A stretch of 40,475 nt of DNA from Bacteroidales bacterium (GTDB taxonomy: Bacteria; Bacteroidota; Bacteroidia; Bacteroidales; JAGOPY01), in NCBI GenBank assembly GCA_019429045.1, contig JAHYJL010000006.1, forward strand, positions 1-40,475, in the 5' to 3' direction. The notes under the pieces are model-generated. The model searched no databases. It was not told the DNA's origin and worked only from the letters and a program-made list of their open reading frames with translations. The position numbers and the translations under genes were made by a program. Below, in pieces: positions 33,157 through 40,127 of this stretch (the stretch's first letter is position 1; each line of letters starts with the position of its first letter).

Positions 33157-33319
33157 GAGGCTGTATCAAAAGTCGTTCCATACCATCTTTTTGGTGCTCC
33201 GACGGGTGAACCCGTCGGTTCCAATTTTTGCAACATATTAGGAACCAACGGGTTTACCCGTTGGTACAAGAATAATAAACGGCATACAACAATGTGAAAA
33301 CGACTTCTGATACACCCTC
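33157..33319. mobile_element. 163-bp element with terminal inverted repeats (element 2), containing palindromes P4 and P5
   Basis: The left end GAGGCTGTATCAAAAGTC (33157-33174) and the inverse right end at 33302-33319 match at 16 of 18 positions, and GTT/AAC extends the pairing inward. The ends match those of element 1 at 26.25 kb, but the interior differs. It holds the palindromes CCGACGGGTGAACCCGTCGG (33199-33218) and CCAACGGGTTTACCCGTTGG (33245-33264). There is no transposase frame. The right end stops 10 nt before the exbD stop codon. Confidence 0.65.
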
Positions 33320-33329
33320 ACTACTAAGA

Positions 33330-33800
33330 TCAGTTCCTTTTGGAAGCGGCTTTGCGGCTGGAATAGTTAAGCTTGAAAGCGCCGGCTTTCCTTAGTTCCT
33401 GTTTGATATCGGTGATCACGCCCATCCGGGTCAACTGGTCGGCTTTGATGGAGGTCGTCAAAAATTTGCGGTCGACCTCATCGCGGGCTTCCCGTTCGCG
33501 GGCTATGAATTCCTGGATATCGGCAATGGTGGCAAACTGGTCATTCAACTGGATGCGTGATTCTGTCCCATAAAGGTAACTTCGCACGGGTTCCCCCACG
33601 TAGATATAACTGACCAGTGATTTCCTTTCCAGTTTCTGGATTTCCGTTGCTTCCGGCAGTTTTATCTTGACCAGCATGGTAGTTTCCCGCATCACGGTGG
33701 TAACCATGAAGAAGAACAGTAGCATGAAGATGATATCGGGCAGCGAGGCGGTGTTGATCCGCTGTGGTCCCTGAGCTTTTTTCTTTCTGAAACGTGCCAT
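33330..33800 (-). CDS. exbD: ExbD/TolR-family biopolymer transport protein (second ExbD)
   Basis: This 156-residue protein has one N-terminal transmembrane helix (SLPDIIFMLLFFFMVTTVMRE) with the pore Asp (D in SLPDIIF) and a periplasmic domain containing QLNDQFATIADIQEFIAREREARDE…VSIKADQLTRMGVITDIKQELRKAGAFKLNYSS-type ExbD wording. With ExbB it couples the proton gradient to outer-membrane processes. It is the last gene of a four-gene minus-strand operon, 11 nt after the other exbD. Confidence 0.92.
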   Translation of the reverse strand: MARFRKKKAQGPQRINTASLPDIIFMLLFFFMVTTVMRETTMLVKIKLPEATEIQKLERKSLVSYIYVGEPVRSYLYGTESRIQLNDQFATIADIQEFIAREREARDEVDRKFLTTSIKADQLTRMGVITDIKQELRKAGAFKLNYSSRKAASKRN

Positions 33801-33811
33801 AATACTACCTC

Positions 33812-34387
33812 CTATTTATTACCGCCGATATCTTCCGGTTCGGCTTCCGAGATGGCCACCGGAACAGCGCTTTGAATGGCTTTCTTTTGGTCATCGGTCA
33901 AATTGTCGAACCGGGTACCGAACTTATCAATGCTGAGTTCTTCGCGAAGTTCCCGGAATGCAGCCGTCAGCTCATTCTGAACCCTGATATACATGTCGTA
34001 GGATGTCCCCCGGTCATTTTTCAATGAAACAACCCCCCTGGAGATCCAGACTTCGCCCAATAATTCGATAAATTCGAGTTTCTTTTCGGGAAGATTGGGA
34101 TCATTGTTGGGGTTTTTCATGAAATACTTGGTTTCATCCTTCAACGTACTCAGGCTGCCTTCCCTTCCTTCCACCAGGAGCATATCTGCACTGTTCACCA
34201 ATACTTTGAAGATGTTTCGGTCTCTGATATCTATCTGCGTATCATCTTCGACGGGTGGCGGCAGGCTTCGGGTGATGCCGGTATCAACGTCCATGGTGGT
34301 GGTCACCAGGAAAAAGATCAGCAAAAGGAAAGCGATGTCGGCCATAGAACCGGCATTGACCTCCTGTAATTGTCTTAGTTTCCTCAT
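33812..34387 (-). CDS. exbD: ExbD/TolR-family biopolymer transport protein (first ExbD, long form)
   Basis: This 191-residue protein has an N-terminal helix with the pore Asp (NAGSMADIAFLLLIFFLVTTTMDVDTGITRSLPPP). The periplasmic domain is longer than in the second ExbD and carries an extra stretch (about 85-120, KDETKYFMKNPNNDPNLPEKKLEFIE). Paired unequal ExbDs are common in Bacteroidota TonB-energising operons. It lies 9 nt after the 139-residue membrane protein gene. Confidence 0.91.
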   Translation of the reverse strand: MRKLRQLQEVNAGSMADIAFLLLIFFLVTTTMDVDTGITRSLPPPVEDDTQIDIRDRNIFKVLVNSADMLLVEGREGSLSTLKDETKYFMKNPNNDPNLPEKKLEFIELLGEVWISRGVVSLKNDRGTSYDMYIRVQNELTAAFRELREELSIDKFGTRFDNLTDDQKKAIQSAVPVAISEAEPEDIGGNK

Positions 34388-34396
34388 AGCCAGGCG

Positions 34397-34816
34397 TTAT
34401 TTAAAAATACTTGAAATCGTCGCATACACGATCGACAGCAGCGCCACGATGCCCAACAGATAGGTGATGATCAGGCCGGCTCCCACAACACGGGAAGTGG
34501 TTTCAGTGATTTTAAGTTTGACGAGTTGCGTTGCCGTATATTCATTACCGGAAAGGAGGAAGGCAATCACAGCGATCACCGCTATCATGCCAAGCATGAT
34601 GAAGAACCTGATGGCCTTCTTTGGATTGCTGAAGATGTTCAGCAGAGCGGCCAGCACGGTGGCTACCACGGTCACCAGGATCAGGGCATATCCCCAGAAG
34701 AGCAACAGATTGGTATATGCAGCAGTGTTGGTGTAGAACAGCAATCCAAAGATAGCTGACAACGCCAGCAATACGATCAGGCCCCACTGTATGATTTTTG
34801 ATATTTTATCACTCAT
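34397..34816 (-). CDS. Membrane protein of the ExbB/D operon, unknown function
   Basis: This 139-residue protein has four hydrophobic helices (IIQWGLIVLLALSAIFGLLFY, LLLFWGYALILVTVVATVLAA, AIRFFIMLGMIAVIAVIAFLL and the C-terminal VGAGLIITYLLGIVALLSIVYATI). I do not recognise a named family. Its fixed place between exbB and exbD, with 12 and 9 nt gaps, implies an accessory role in the same energising complex. Such a gene is often seen in the Bacteroidota version of this operon. Confidence 0.8.
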   Translation of the reverse strand: MSDKISKIIQWGLIVLLALSAIFGLLFYTNTAAYTNLLLFWGYALILVTVVATVLAALLNIFSNPKKAIRFFIMLGMIAVIAVIAFLLSGNEYTATQLVKLKITETTSRVVGAGLIITYLLGIVALLSIVYATISSIFK

Positions 34817-34828
34817 GGCAGGTGTCTT

Positions 34829-35632
34829 TTACTTTTTGTACTTGGCAAGAATATCGATAAACGAGATCGAGCTGTCTTCCATATTATTGACCAGGCTGTC
34901 GATTTTTGACACGAGGTAATTGTAGAAGATTTGCAGGATAATGGCCACGATCAGACCGAACACGGTGGTCAGAAGGGCGACTTTGATACCGCCGGCCACG
35001 ATGGACGGGCTGATATCGCCTGCAGCTTCGATATTATCAAATGCCATGATCATCCCGATAACGGTACCCATAAATCCGAGCATGGGGGCAATGGCGATGA
35101 AGAGGGAGACCCATGAAAGACCACTTTCAAGCCGGCCCATCAGCACGCTGCCATATGCAATGATCGATTTCTCAACAATTTCCAGCCCTTCGTTATAACG
35201 ATGAAGCCCCTGGTAGAAGATACTGGCAACAGGTCCGCGGGTGTTCTTGCAAACCTCCTTAGCCGCTTCGATACCACTTGATTCCATGGCCGACTCAATC
35301 TTATTGAGCAGCTTCTGGGTGTTGGTGGTGGCCAGGTTCAGGTAGATGATCCTCTCTATGGCGATGGCCAGGCCGAAGATCAGCGCCAGCAGAACGATGC
35401 CCATGAAACCGGCGCCTCCCTGGATGAAGTAATCCTTGATCACGTTGTGAAAACCTTTCGGTCCAGCATCATCTGCCACCAGGGTGGCGGCGGGTTGTGT
35501 TGTTTCCTCAGCGGCTTGCTCGGTGATTTGCTCCGCTGCTTCCTCTACTTCCTCATCCTGGGCGTATAAAACGCTAAAAAAACCGAAGTTCAGAAGGGAA
35601 GCCAGTGTCAAAAATGCGATGAATCGTTTCAT
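34829..35632 (-). CDS. exbB: ExbB/TolQ/MotA-family proton channel
   Basis: This 267-residue protein begins with a signal peptide (MKRFIAFLTLASLLNFGFFSVLYA), then an acidic, Ala/Thr-rich linker (25-50) and the ExbB core. Helix 1 is GGAGFMGIVLLALIFGLAIAIERIIYL. The later helices carry LSWVSLFIAIAPMLGFMGTVIGMIMAFDNIEAAGDISPSIVAGGIKVALLTTVFGLIVAI, the family signature. It forms the inner-membrane motor with the ExbDs. The N-terminal extension is a Bacteroidota variation. It is the first gene of the operon. Confidence 0.94.
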   Translation of the reverse strand: MKRFIAFLTLASLLNFGFFSVLYAQDEEVEEAAEQITEQAAEETTQPAATLVADDAGPKGFHNVIKDYFIQGGAGFMGIVLLALIFGLAIAIERIIYLNLATTNTQKLLNKIESAMESSGIEAAKEVCKNTRGPVASIFYQGLHRYNEGLEIVEKSIIAYGSVLMGRLESGLSWVSLFIAIAPMLGFMGTVIGMIMAFDNIEAAGDISPSIVAGGIKVALLTTVFGLIVAIILQIFYNYLVSKIDSLVNNMEDSSISFIDILAKYKK

Positions 35633-35686
35633 AATTTAACAAGATTGATTATTAACTTTAATTTGGTTTTCAGTCATTGAAAATCG

Positions 35687-35774
35687 CGGAGAGAAAGGGA
35701 TTCGAACCCTTGAACCACTTTTGGCGGTTACACGCTCTCCAGGCGTGCGCCTTCGACCACTCGGCCATCTCTCC
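35687..35774 (-). tRNA. tRNA-Ser (anticodon GGA)
   Basis: The minus strand gives a complete class II tRNA. The 7-bp acceptor stem is GGAGAGA/TCTCTCC, the anticodon stem-loop contains CTGGAGA (GGA), there is a long variable arm, and the T arm has GGTTCGAATCC. The discriminator is G, as usual for Ser. Total length is 88 nt and CCA is not encoded. Confidence 0.95.
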
Positions 35775-36002
35775 CTGTTTGAAAGGGGTCCACTCTCCAA
35801 AATCGTGCGCTAAAGTAATAAAAAAACTAAATAAAAACCTTTGAAACTAAAATTTATACAAAATCTAATCAACGTTTTTCATTCATTTTCAGGGGTTTCT
35901 TTCCAATGCTGCGGGTTCATATTGGATGAGTCGAGCAATGGATCGAATGAATATTATTAAAATTATTCAAACACGAAACAACAAACACGAAACAACAAAC
36001 AC
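35775..36002. other. Intergenic stretch between tatD and tRNA-Ser
   Basis: An AT-rich 228-nt gap with no gene. At about 35970-36001 it holds two copies of a 13-bp unit, ACACGAAACAACA, which shares the CACGAAAC wording of the GTTTCGT heptamer array upstream of manC. I see nothing else in it. Confidence 0.6.
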
Positions 36003-36770
36003 TCACAAAGCAAACATTCTCTTAGCATTACCCGCGGTAACTTCCGCGATTTCATCCATACTAGCTCCTAATATCTCTGCCATTTTTCTAGCGATTTCAG
36101 GGAGGAATGCGCTTTCGTTCCGTTTGCCGCGATGGGGCACAGGGGCGAGGAAGGGGGCGTCGGTTTCCAGCAGCAGATGATTTAATGATACCTTTTTAAG
36201 TACTTCTCCCAGTCCCGAGTTCTTATAAGTAAGCACCCCTCCGATGCCCAGCATGAAACCCAGCGATATGGCTTTAACCGCGTCTTCTTCATCCCCGCTG
36301 AAACAATGGAAAACCCCGCGCAGGGCGTCATGTTTTTCTTCTTCCAGTATGGCAATGATCTCTTTAAAGGAGTTCCGGGAGTGGATCACCACGGGCAGGT
36401 CATACTTTGCAGCCAGGCGGATCTGTTGGCGAAAAGCGATTTCCTGCTCAGCCCGGAATGTCTTATCCCAGTAAAGGTCGATGCCGGTTTCGCCCACGGC
36501 GCAGAAGGCCCGCTGCGAGAGCCATTTTTCGACCTCCTCGAGCTGCAGGCGAAAATCGGCTTTCACGGAGGTGGGATGGAGTCCCATCATCGGGATGCAA
36601 TTTTCCGGGTAGGAATCCGCCAGCGCAAGCATCCCCGGGATGGAGTCCCTGTCGATATTGGGCAGCAACATATACTGCACACCCATTGCAATAGCATTTT
36701 CAACCACAATACTGCGGTCATGGTCAAACTGTTCAAGGTAAAGGTGCGTGTGAGAATCTGCAAGGATCAT
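36003..36770 (-). CDS. tatD: TatD-family deoxyribonuclease
   Basis: This 255-residue metal-dependent hydrolase is a TIM-barrel nuclease used in DNA turnover and repair. Metal ligands are visible: H7 and H9 (DSHTHLYLEQF), Glu near 94 (AVGETGIDLYWD), His near 130 (LPVVIHSRN), His near 155 (FHCFSGD) and Asp near 205 (LLLETDAPFLAPVPHRGKRNE). All are present. It is divergent from the GT9 gene, with a -7 box only 4 nt from the ATG. Confidence 0.94.
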   Translation of the reverse strand: MILADSHTHLYLEQFDHDRSIVVENAIAMGVQYMLLPNIDRDSIPGMLALADSYPENCIPMMGLHPTSVKADFRLQLEEVEKWLSQRAFCAVGETGIDLYWDKTFRAEQEIAFRQQIRLAAKYDLPVVIHSRNSFKEIIAILEEEKHDALRGVFHCFSGDEEDAVKAISLGFMLGIGGVLTYKNSGLGEVLKKVSLNHLLLETDAPFLAPVPHRGKRNESAFLPEIARKMAEILGASMDEIAEVTAGNAKRMFAL

Positions 36771-36774
36771 GTGG

Positions 36775-36782
36775 CAAAATTA
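36775..36782 (-). promoter_or_regulatory. -7 box very close to the tatD start
   Basis: The minus strand reads TAATTTTG, an exact TAnnTTTG match ending 4 nt before the ATG at 36770. If used, the tatD message would be leaderless or nearly so. No good -33 is seen. Confidence 0.35.
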
Positions 36783-36804
36783 GGGGAATTTGCCGCCGAT
36801 GTTA

Positions 36805-36812
36805 TACATTTG
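36805..36812 (+). promoter_or_regulatory. -7 box for the GT9 gene
   Basis: TACATTTG matches TAnnTTTG and ends 13 nt before the TTG start I chose at 36826. It lies downstream of the two upstream ATG candidates, which supports the later start. A TTTG occurs 12 nt upstream, too close to be a -33 box. Confidence 0.4.
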
Positions 36813-36825
36813 TAAAAAATCTGCT

Positions 36826-37806
36826 TTGCCAAAGATCCTCATCATACGTCTCAGTTCCATCGGCGATATCGTGCTGACCACACCGGTGGTGCGCTGCATC
36901 AAAATGCAGGTGCCGGGCGCAGAAGTCCATTTTGCTATCAAAAAAGCCTTCCTGCCCGTGGTCAGCGCCAGCCCGTATATTGATAAGATCCATCTCTTCG
37001 ATGGCAGCCTGAAATCGTTCACCCAAGAGCTTAAAGCGGAGAAATTCGATTTCATCGTCGATCTGCACCAGAGCCTCCGGTCGAGATATATCCGGCAAAA
37101 ACTTGGGACTCCAACCCTGGGCTTCCCCAAGCTCAATTTCCAAAAGTGGCTGCTGGTTTGGTTCAAGATCAACCTGCTGCCAGATACCCATATTGTGGAC
37201 CGGTATTTCATGGCTGCGGCACCGCTGAAAGTGAAGAACGACGGCAAAGGGCTCGACTATTTCATCCCGGAAGATGAAGTATATGATATTGCACAACTAC
37301 CCGTTTCCCACCGGGAGGGCTTTGCTGCCTTTGCCATCGGGGCGAAGCATGCCACCAAGCGGCTGCCCGCCCACAAGATCGTCACCCTGTGCCTGCAGCT
37401 TGACATCCCGGTGGTTTTGCTGGGCGACCGGGAAGATGCCGTGATCGGCAGCGCCATCGCAGAAGCCTGCGGGCCGGCGGTTCATTCCCTTTGCGGCGAG
37501 CTCACGCTGAACCAGTCGGCCTCGGTGGTGCAGCAGGCCAGGTACCTGATCACGCACGATACGGGCCTGATGCACATCGCCGCGGCGTTCCGGAAAAAGA
37601 TCATCTCCGTATGGGGCAATACCGTTCCTGCCTTCGGCATGTTTCCATATATGCCGGGCGACGAAGACCGGTCGGTCATCATCGAAAAGCACGGCCTGAA
37701 ATGCCGCCCCTGCAGTAAATTAGGCCACCAAAAGTGTCCGAGAGGACATTTCAAATGCATGGAAGAGCTGGATATGCCGTGGGTGGCGATGCATGCGAAG
37801 CTTTGA
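36826..37806 (+). CDS. Glycosyltransferase family 9 (heptosyltransferase-like)
   Basis: This enzyme of about 326 residues resembles ADP-heptose:LPS heptosyltransferases, which build the lipopolysaccharide inner core. The opening reads PKILIIRLSSIGDIVLTTPVVRCIK, the donor region has ITHDTGLMHIAAAFRKKIISVWGNT, and the C-terminus has Cys-rich KCRPCSKLGHQKCPRGHFKCM. The TTG at 36826 is preferred because homologues start right at this motif and a -7 box sits just before it. ATGs at 36790 and 36799 would add 12 or 9 residues of unlikely sequence. Confidence 0.87.
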   Translation: MPKILIIRLSSIGDIVLTTPVVRCIKMQVPGAEVHFAIKKAFLPVVSASPYIDKIHLFDGSLKSFTQELKAEKFDFIVDLHQSLRSRYIRQKLGTPTLGFPKLNFQKWLLVWFKINLLPDTHIVDRYFMAAAPLKVKNDGKGLDYFIPEDEVYDIAQLPVSHREGFAAFAIGAKHATKRLPAHKIVTLCLQLDIPVVLLGDREDAVIGSAIAEACGPAVHSLCGELTLNQSASVVQQARYLITHDTGLMHIAAAFRKKIISVWGNTVPAFGMFPYMPGDEDRSVIIEKHGLKCRPCSKLGHQKCPRGHFKCMEELDMPWVAMHAKL

Positions 37807-37846
37807 GTTATGAGTTCTGAGTGATGAGTGATGAGTGATGAGTGAG
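37807..37846. repeat. Heptamer array (GATGAGT)x3 with degenerate ends
   Basis: Right after the GT9 stop codon come degenerate TATGAGT/TCTGAGT units and three perfect GATGAGT units (37823-37843). It separates GT9 from the thioredoxin-like remnant. Confidence 0.85.
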
Positions 37847-37852
37847 ACGGAC

Positions 37853-38303
37853 CTACAAATTCAGCTTAATTATTTCTTCAAGTTTTTCTTTTGTTCCTTC
37901 ACCATATCCTACCTGGGAGTAAATAATTCTTCCTTCTTTATTAATCAAATATATTGTAGGGTAACCGGTGATAAAACATACTTCTCATATTGATACATTG
38001 TATCATTGTTCATTACCAAATCGTAAGCTATAGAATACTGAACCGGGATTAAGTCCTTTTTGTTTATCCAAAAATGAACATAGACAGCGTATCGTCCGGC
38101 AGTTTTTTAAAATAACACATATAGGAACTTATAGAAGTATCGCTACCCGACATGTATTTCATATAATGTGTCATTTCATAATAGCCATTTTCAATCGATT
38201 GACACTTCTTAAAAGATTTCTTTAAGATTTCCGCCGCATTTGGTTGACAAGATGTAAACAGTAAAGAACAAATTAATACAAATATTAGTAGTATTGCTTT
38301 CAT
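37853..38303 (-). pseudogene. Broken thioredoxin-like lipoprotein gene
   Basis: The 5' part (38303 down to 38064) encodes a lipoprotein signal (LLFTSCQPNAAEILKKS) and KKCQSIENGYYEMTHYMKYM, the opening of a Bacteroidota family that ends in a thioredoxin-like domain. The 3' part encodes FITGYPTIYLINKEGRIIYSQVGYGEGTKEKLEEII, a thioredoxin C-terminal half with the cis-Pro site. In between, the middle of the protein, including any CxxC site, is missing, and there is a frameshift near 37980. The two pieces are too close together to hold the lost region. The segment is AT-rich. Confidence 0.75.
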
Positions 38304-38623
38304 TTTAATTGATTTAATTGATTATTTATGATTGCCTTAGCCCTCAAAAATAAAAAAAATTGGCTTGCATGTAACTATGTTCAATCATTAAAGATAAACA
38401 ACTCTTCGATTATGTAAATGAAATTATTTAGCCCCACGTCATCTTCCGGAACTCCTCCGGAGTTCTGCCCTACGCCCTATGGGAAGCCTGGTTATTGACG
38501 TTATCAATAATATTTATAAAATCTTTACGGAAGACAAATACTTCTTAATAATCAATTTATAAAAAGCGGCGGACTTTTGCAGGCGGATAACATTCAGGTG
38601 CAAATTGGTGACTTCTCACAGCC
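38304..38623. other. Intergenic region upstream of trkH copy 2
   Basis: A 320-nt AT-rich gap with no gene. It contains one short hairpin (GAACTCC at 38449-38455 with GGAGTTC at 38459-38465) inside a GC-richer island, 38430-38490. I found no convincing TAnnTTTG box close to the trkH start; the nearest look-alike is GGACTTTTG at about 38570. Confidence 0.5.
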
Positions 38624-40075
38624 ATGAACCACATCATCCACTATAAAGTCCTTTGTAAAGTCCTGAGCAGGCTGTTGTTGATTGTCGGAATGGCATTATT
38701 GATATGTGCAGGGGTTGCATTTTGGTTTGCAGAGGATATCCTGCCATTTCTATATACAGCTTTGATATCCTGGATAACAGCGATGGTTTTGAGTTTGCTG
38801 GCATCAAGAAACGGCCATGAAATGCATTTGCACAAAAAAGACACTTACCTCACAGTGACATTGTCCTGGATCACGGTGGGGATAATCGGATGCCTGCCTT
38901 ACTTATTTTCGGGAGCTATCCCATCTTTTATTGATGCTGTCTTCGAATCTTTTTCCGGTTTCACCACCACCGGCTCCTCAATTCTGACAGATATTGAGAG
39001 TCTTCCTAAATCAGTGTTGTTTTGGCGAAGCCTTACCCACTGGATTGGCGGCATAGGGATCATTGTGCTGGTGATCATCATCATGCCTTCGATGAAGATC
39101 GGGGGGTACCAGTTTTTTACACTGGAATCATCGCTGCAGGACAGGGTACATCTCAGGATCAGGTCGGTGGGCTTTTTGTTGCTGATGATTTACCTGGTGC
39201 TGACATTCGCAGAAGTTGTTTTGTTGCTTATCGGGGGAATGAACCTGTTTGAGAGCCTGTGCCATGCTTTCGGAACGGTGGCCACCGGGGGATTTTCGCC
39301 AAAAAATGCCAGTATTGGCGGATATTCTCCTTACATCCAGTATGTTATCATGGTCTTTATGTTATTGTCGGGAACAAACTTTGTCATTTACTTTTATATT
39401 TTGAAGCGGGAACTATCCAAAGTCGGTAATAATGAGGAGATTAAGTTTTATTATACAGTTATCCTCGTAATAGGCATATTCATATCAGCGATATTATTCC
39501 TCGAGATGGATAAGCCGCTGGAGGTTTCGGTCAGGGAAGCGTTTTTCCAGGTAATATCGATCGTTACCTGCACGGGTTACGCCACGGCGGATTACATGCT
39601 TTGGCCGCAGTATGCATGGTTCATCATATTTTTCGCGATGTTTCTCGGAGGATGCACAGGATCGACGGCAGGCGGTATTAAAATGGCCAGGCACGTGCTA
39701 TTATATAAAAATATCCGGAGGATCTTCCGGCAAAATCTTAAGCCACACGCCATCTTGCCGCTGCATTTGAACAAAATCCAGGTAAGTGACGAAACCAACA
39801 GTACAATCCTGACCTTTATCACGCTGTATTTCATTTTATTTACAGCAGGGACACTGGTCATGGCCCTGCTGGGCCTGGATATCATCACTGCCAGCAGCTC
39901 GGTGGCTACCTGCATGGCCGGGATCGGGCCGGGGCTCGGCTCAGTTGGCCCCGCAAATAACTTCGTGCACTTACCGGATACAGCAAAATTATTGCTATCT
40001 TTTCTCATGGTTCTTGGCAGGCTTGAGATCCTGACCATAATCGTATTGTTTTCAAGAAGTTTTTGGAGAAGATAG
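38624..40075 (+). CDS. trkH: Trk potassium uptake channel TrkH (copy 2)
   Basis: This 483-residue paralogue of the TrkH at 13.3 kb has the same four filter segments: TTTGSSILTDIE, GTVATGGFSPKN, VTCTGYATADY and GIGPGLGSVGP. Shared wording such as LFWRSLTHWIGGIGIIVL and HAFGTVATGGFSPKNASIGGYSPYIQYV shows common descent, but identity is only moderate, so the duplication is old. It has no trkA beside it and could use the TrkA at 11.9 kb. A sensor kinase gene follows after 52 nt, suggesting an operon. Confidence 0.94.
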   Translation: MNHIIHYKVLCKVLSRLLLIVGMALLICAGVAFWFAEDILPFLYTALISWITAMVLSLLASRNGHEMHLHKKDTYLTVTLSWITVGIIGCLPYLFSGAIPSFIDAVFESFSGFTTTGSSILTDIESLPKSVLFWRSLTHWIGGIGIIVLVIIIMPSMKIGGYQFFTLESSLQDRVHLRIRSVGFLLLMIYLVLTFAEVVLLLIGGMNLFESLCHAFGTVATGGFSPKNASIGGYSPYIQYVIMVFMLLSGTNFVIYFYILKRELSKVGNNEEIKFYYTVILVIGIFISAILFLEMDKPLEVSVREAFFQVISIVTCTGYATADYMLWPQYAWFIIFFAMFLGGCTGSTAGGIKMARHVLLYKNIRRIFRQNLKPHAILPLHLNKIQVSDETNSTILTFITLYFILFTAGTLVMALLGLDIITASSSVATCMAGIGPGLGSVGPANNFVHLPDTAKLLLSFLMVLGRLEILTIIVLFSRSFWRR

Positions 40076-40127
40076 AGGTGATATTGTATATTTGATGTAT
40101 AAAGAATAAAGGAGCAAGCCATTGAAG

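Noticed and set aside
33157-33319. A complete insertion sequence
   Set aside because: At 163 nt it has no room for a transposase; only the inverted ends are seen.
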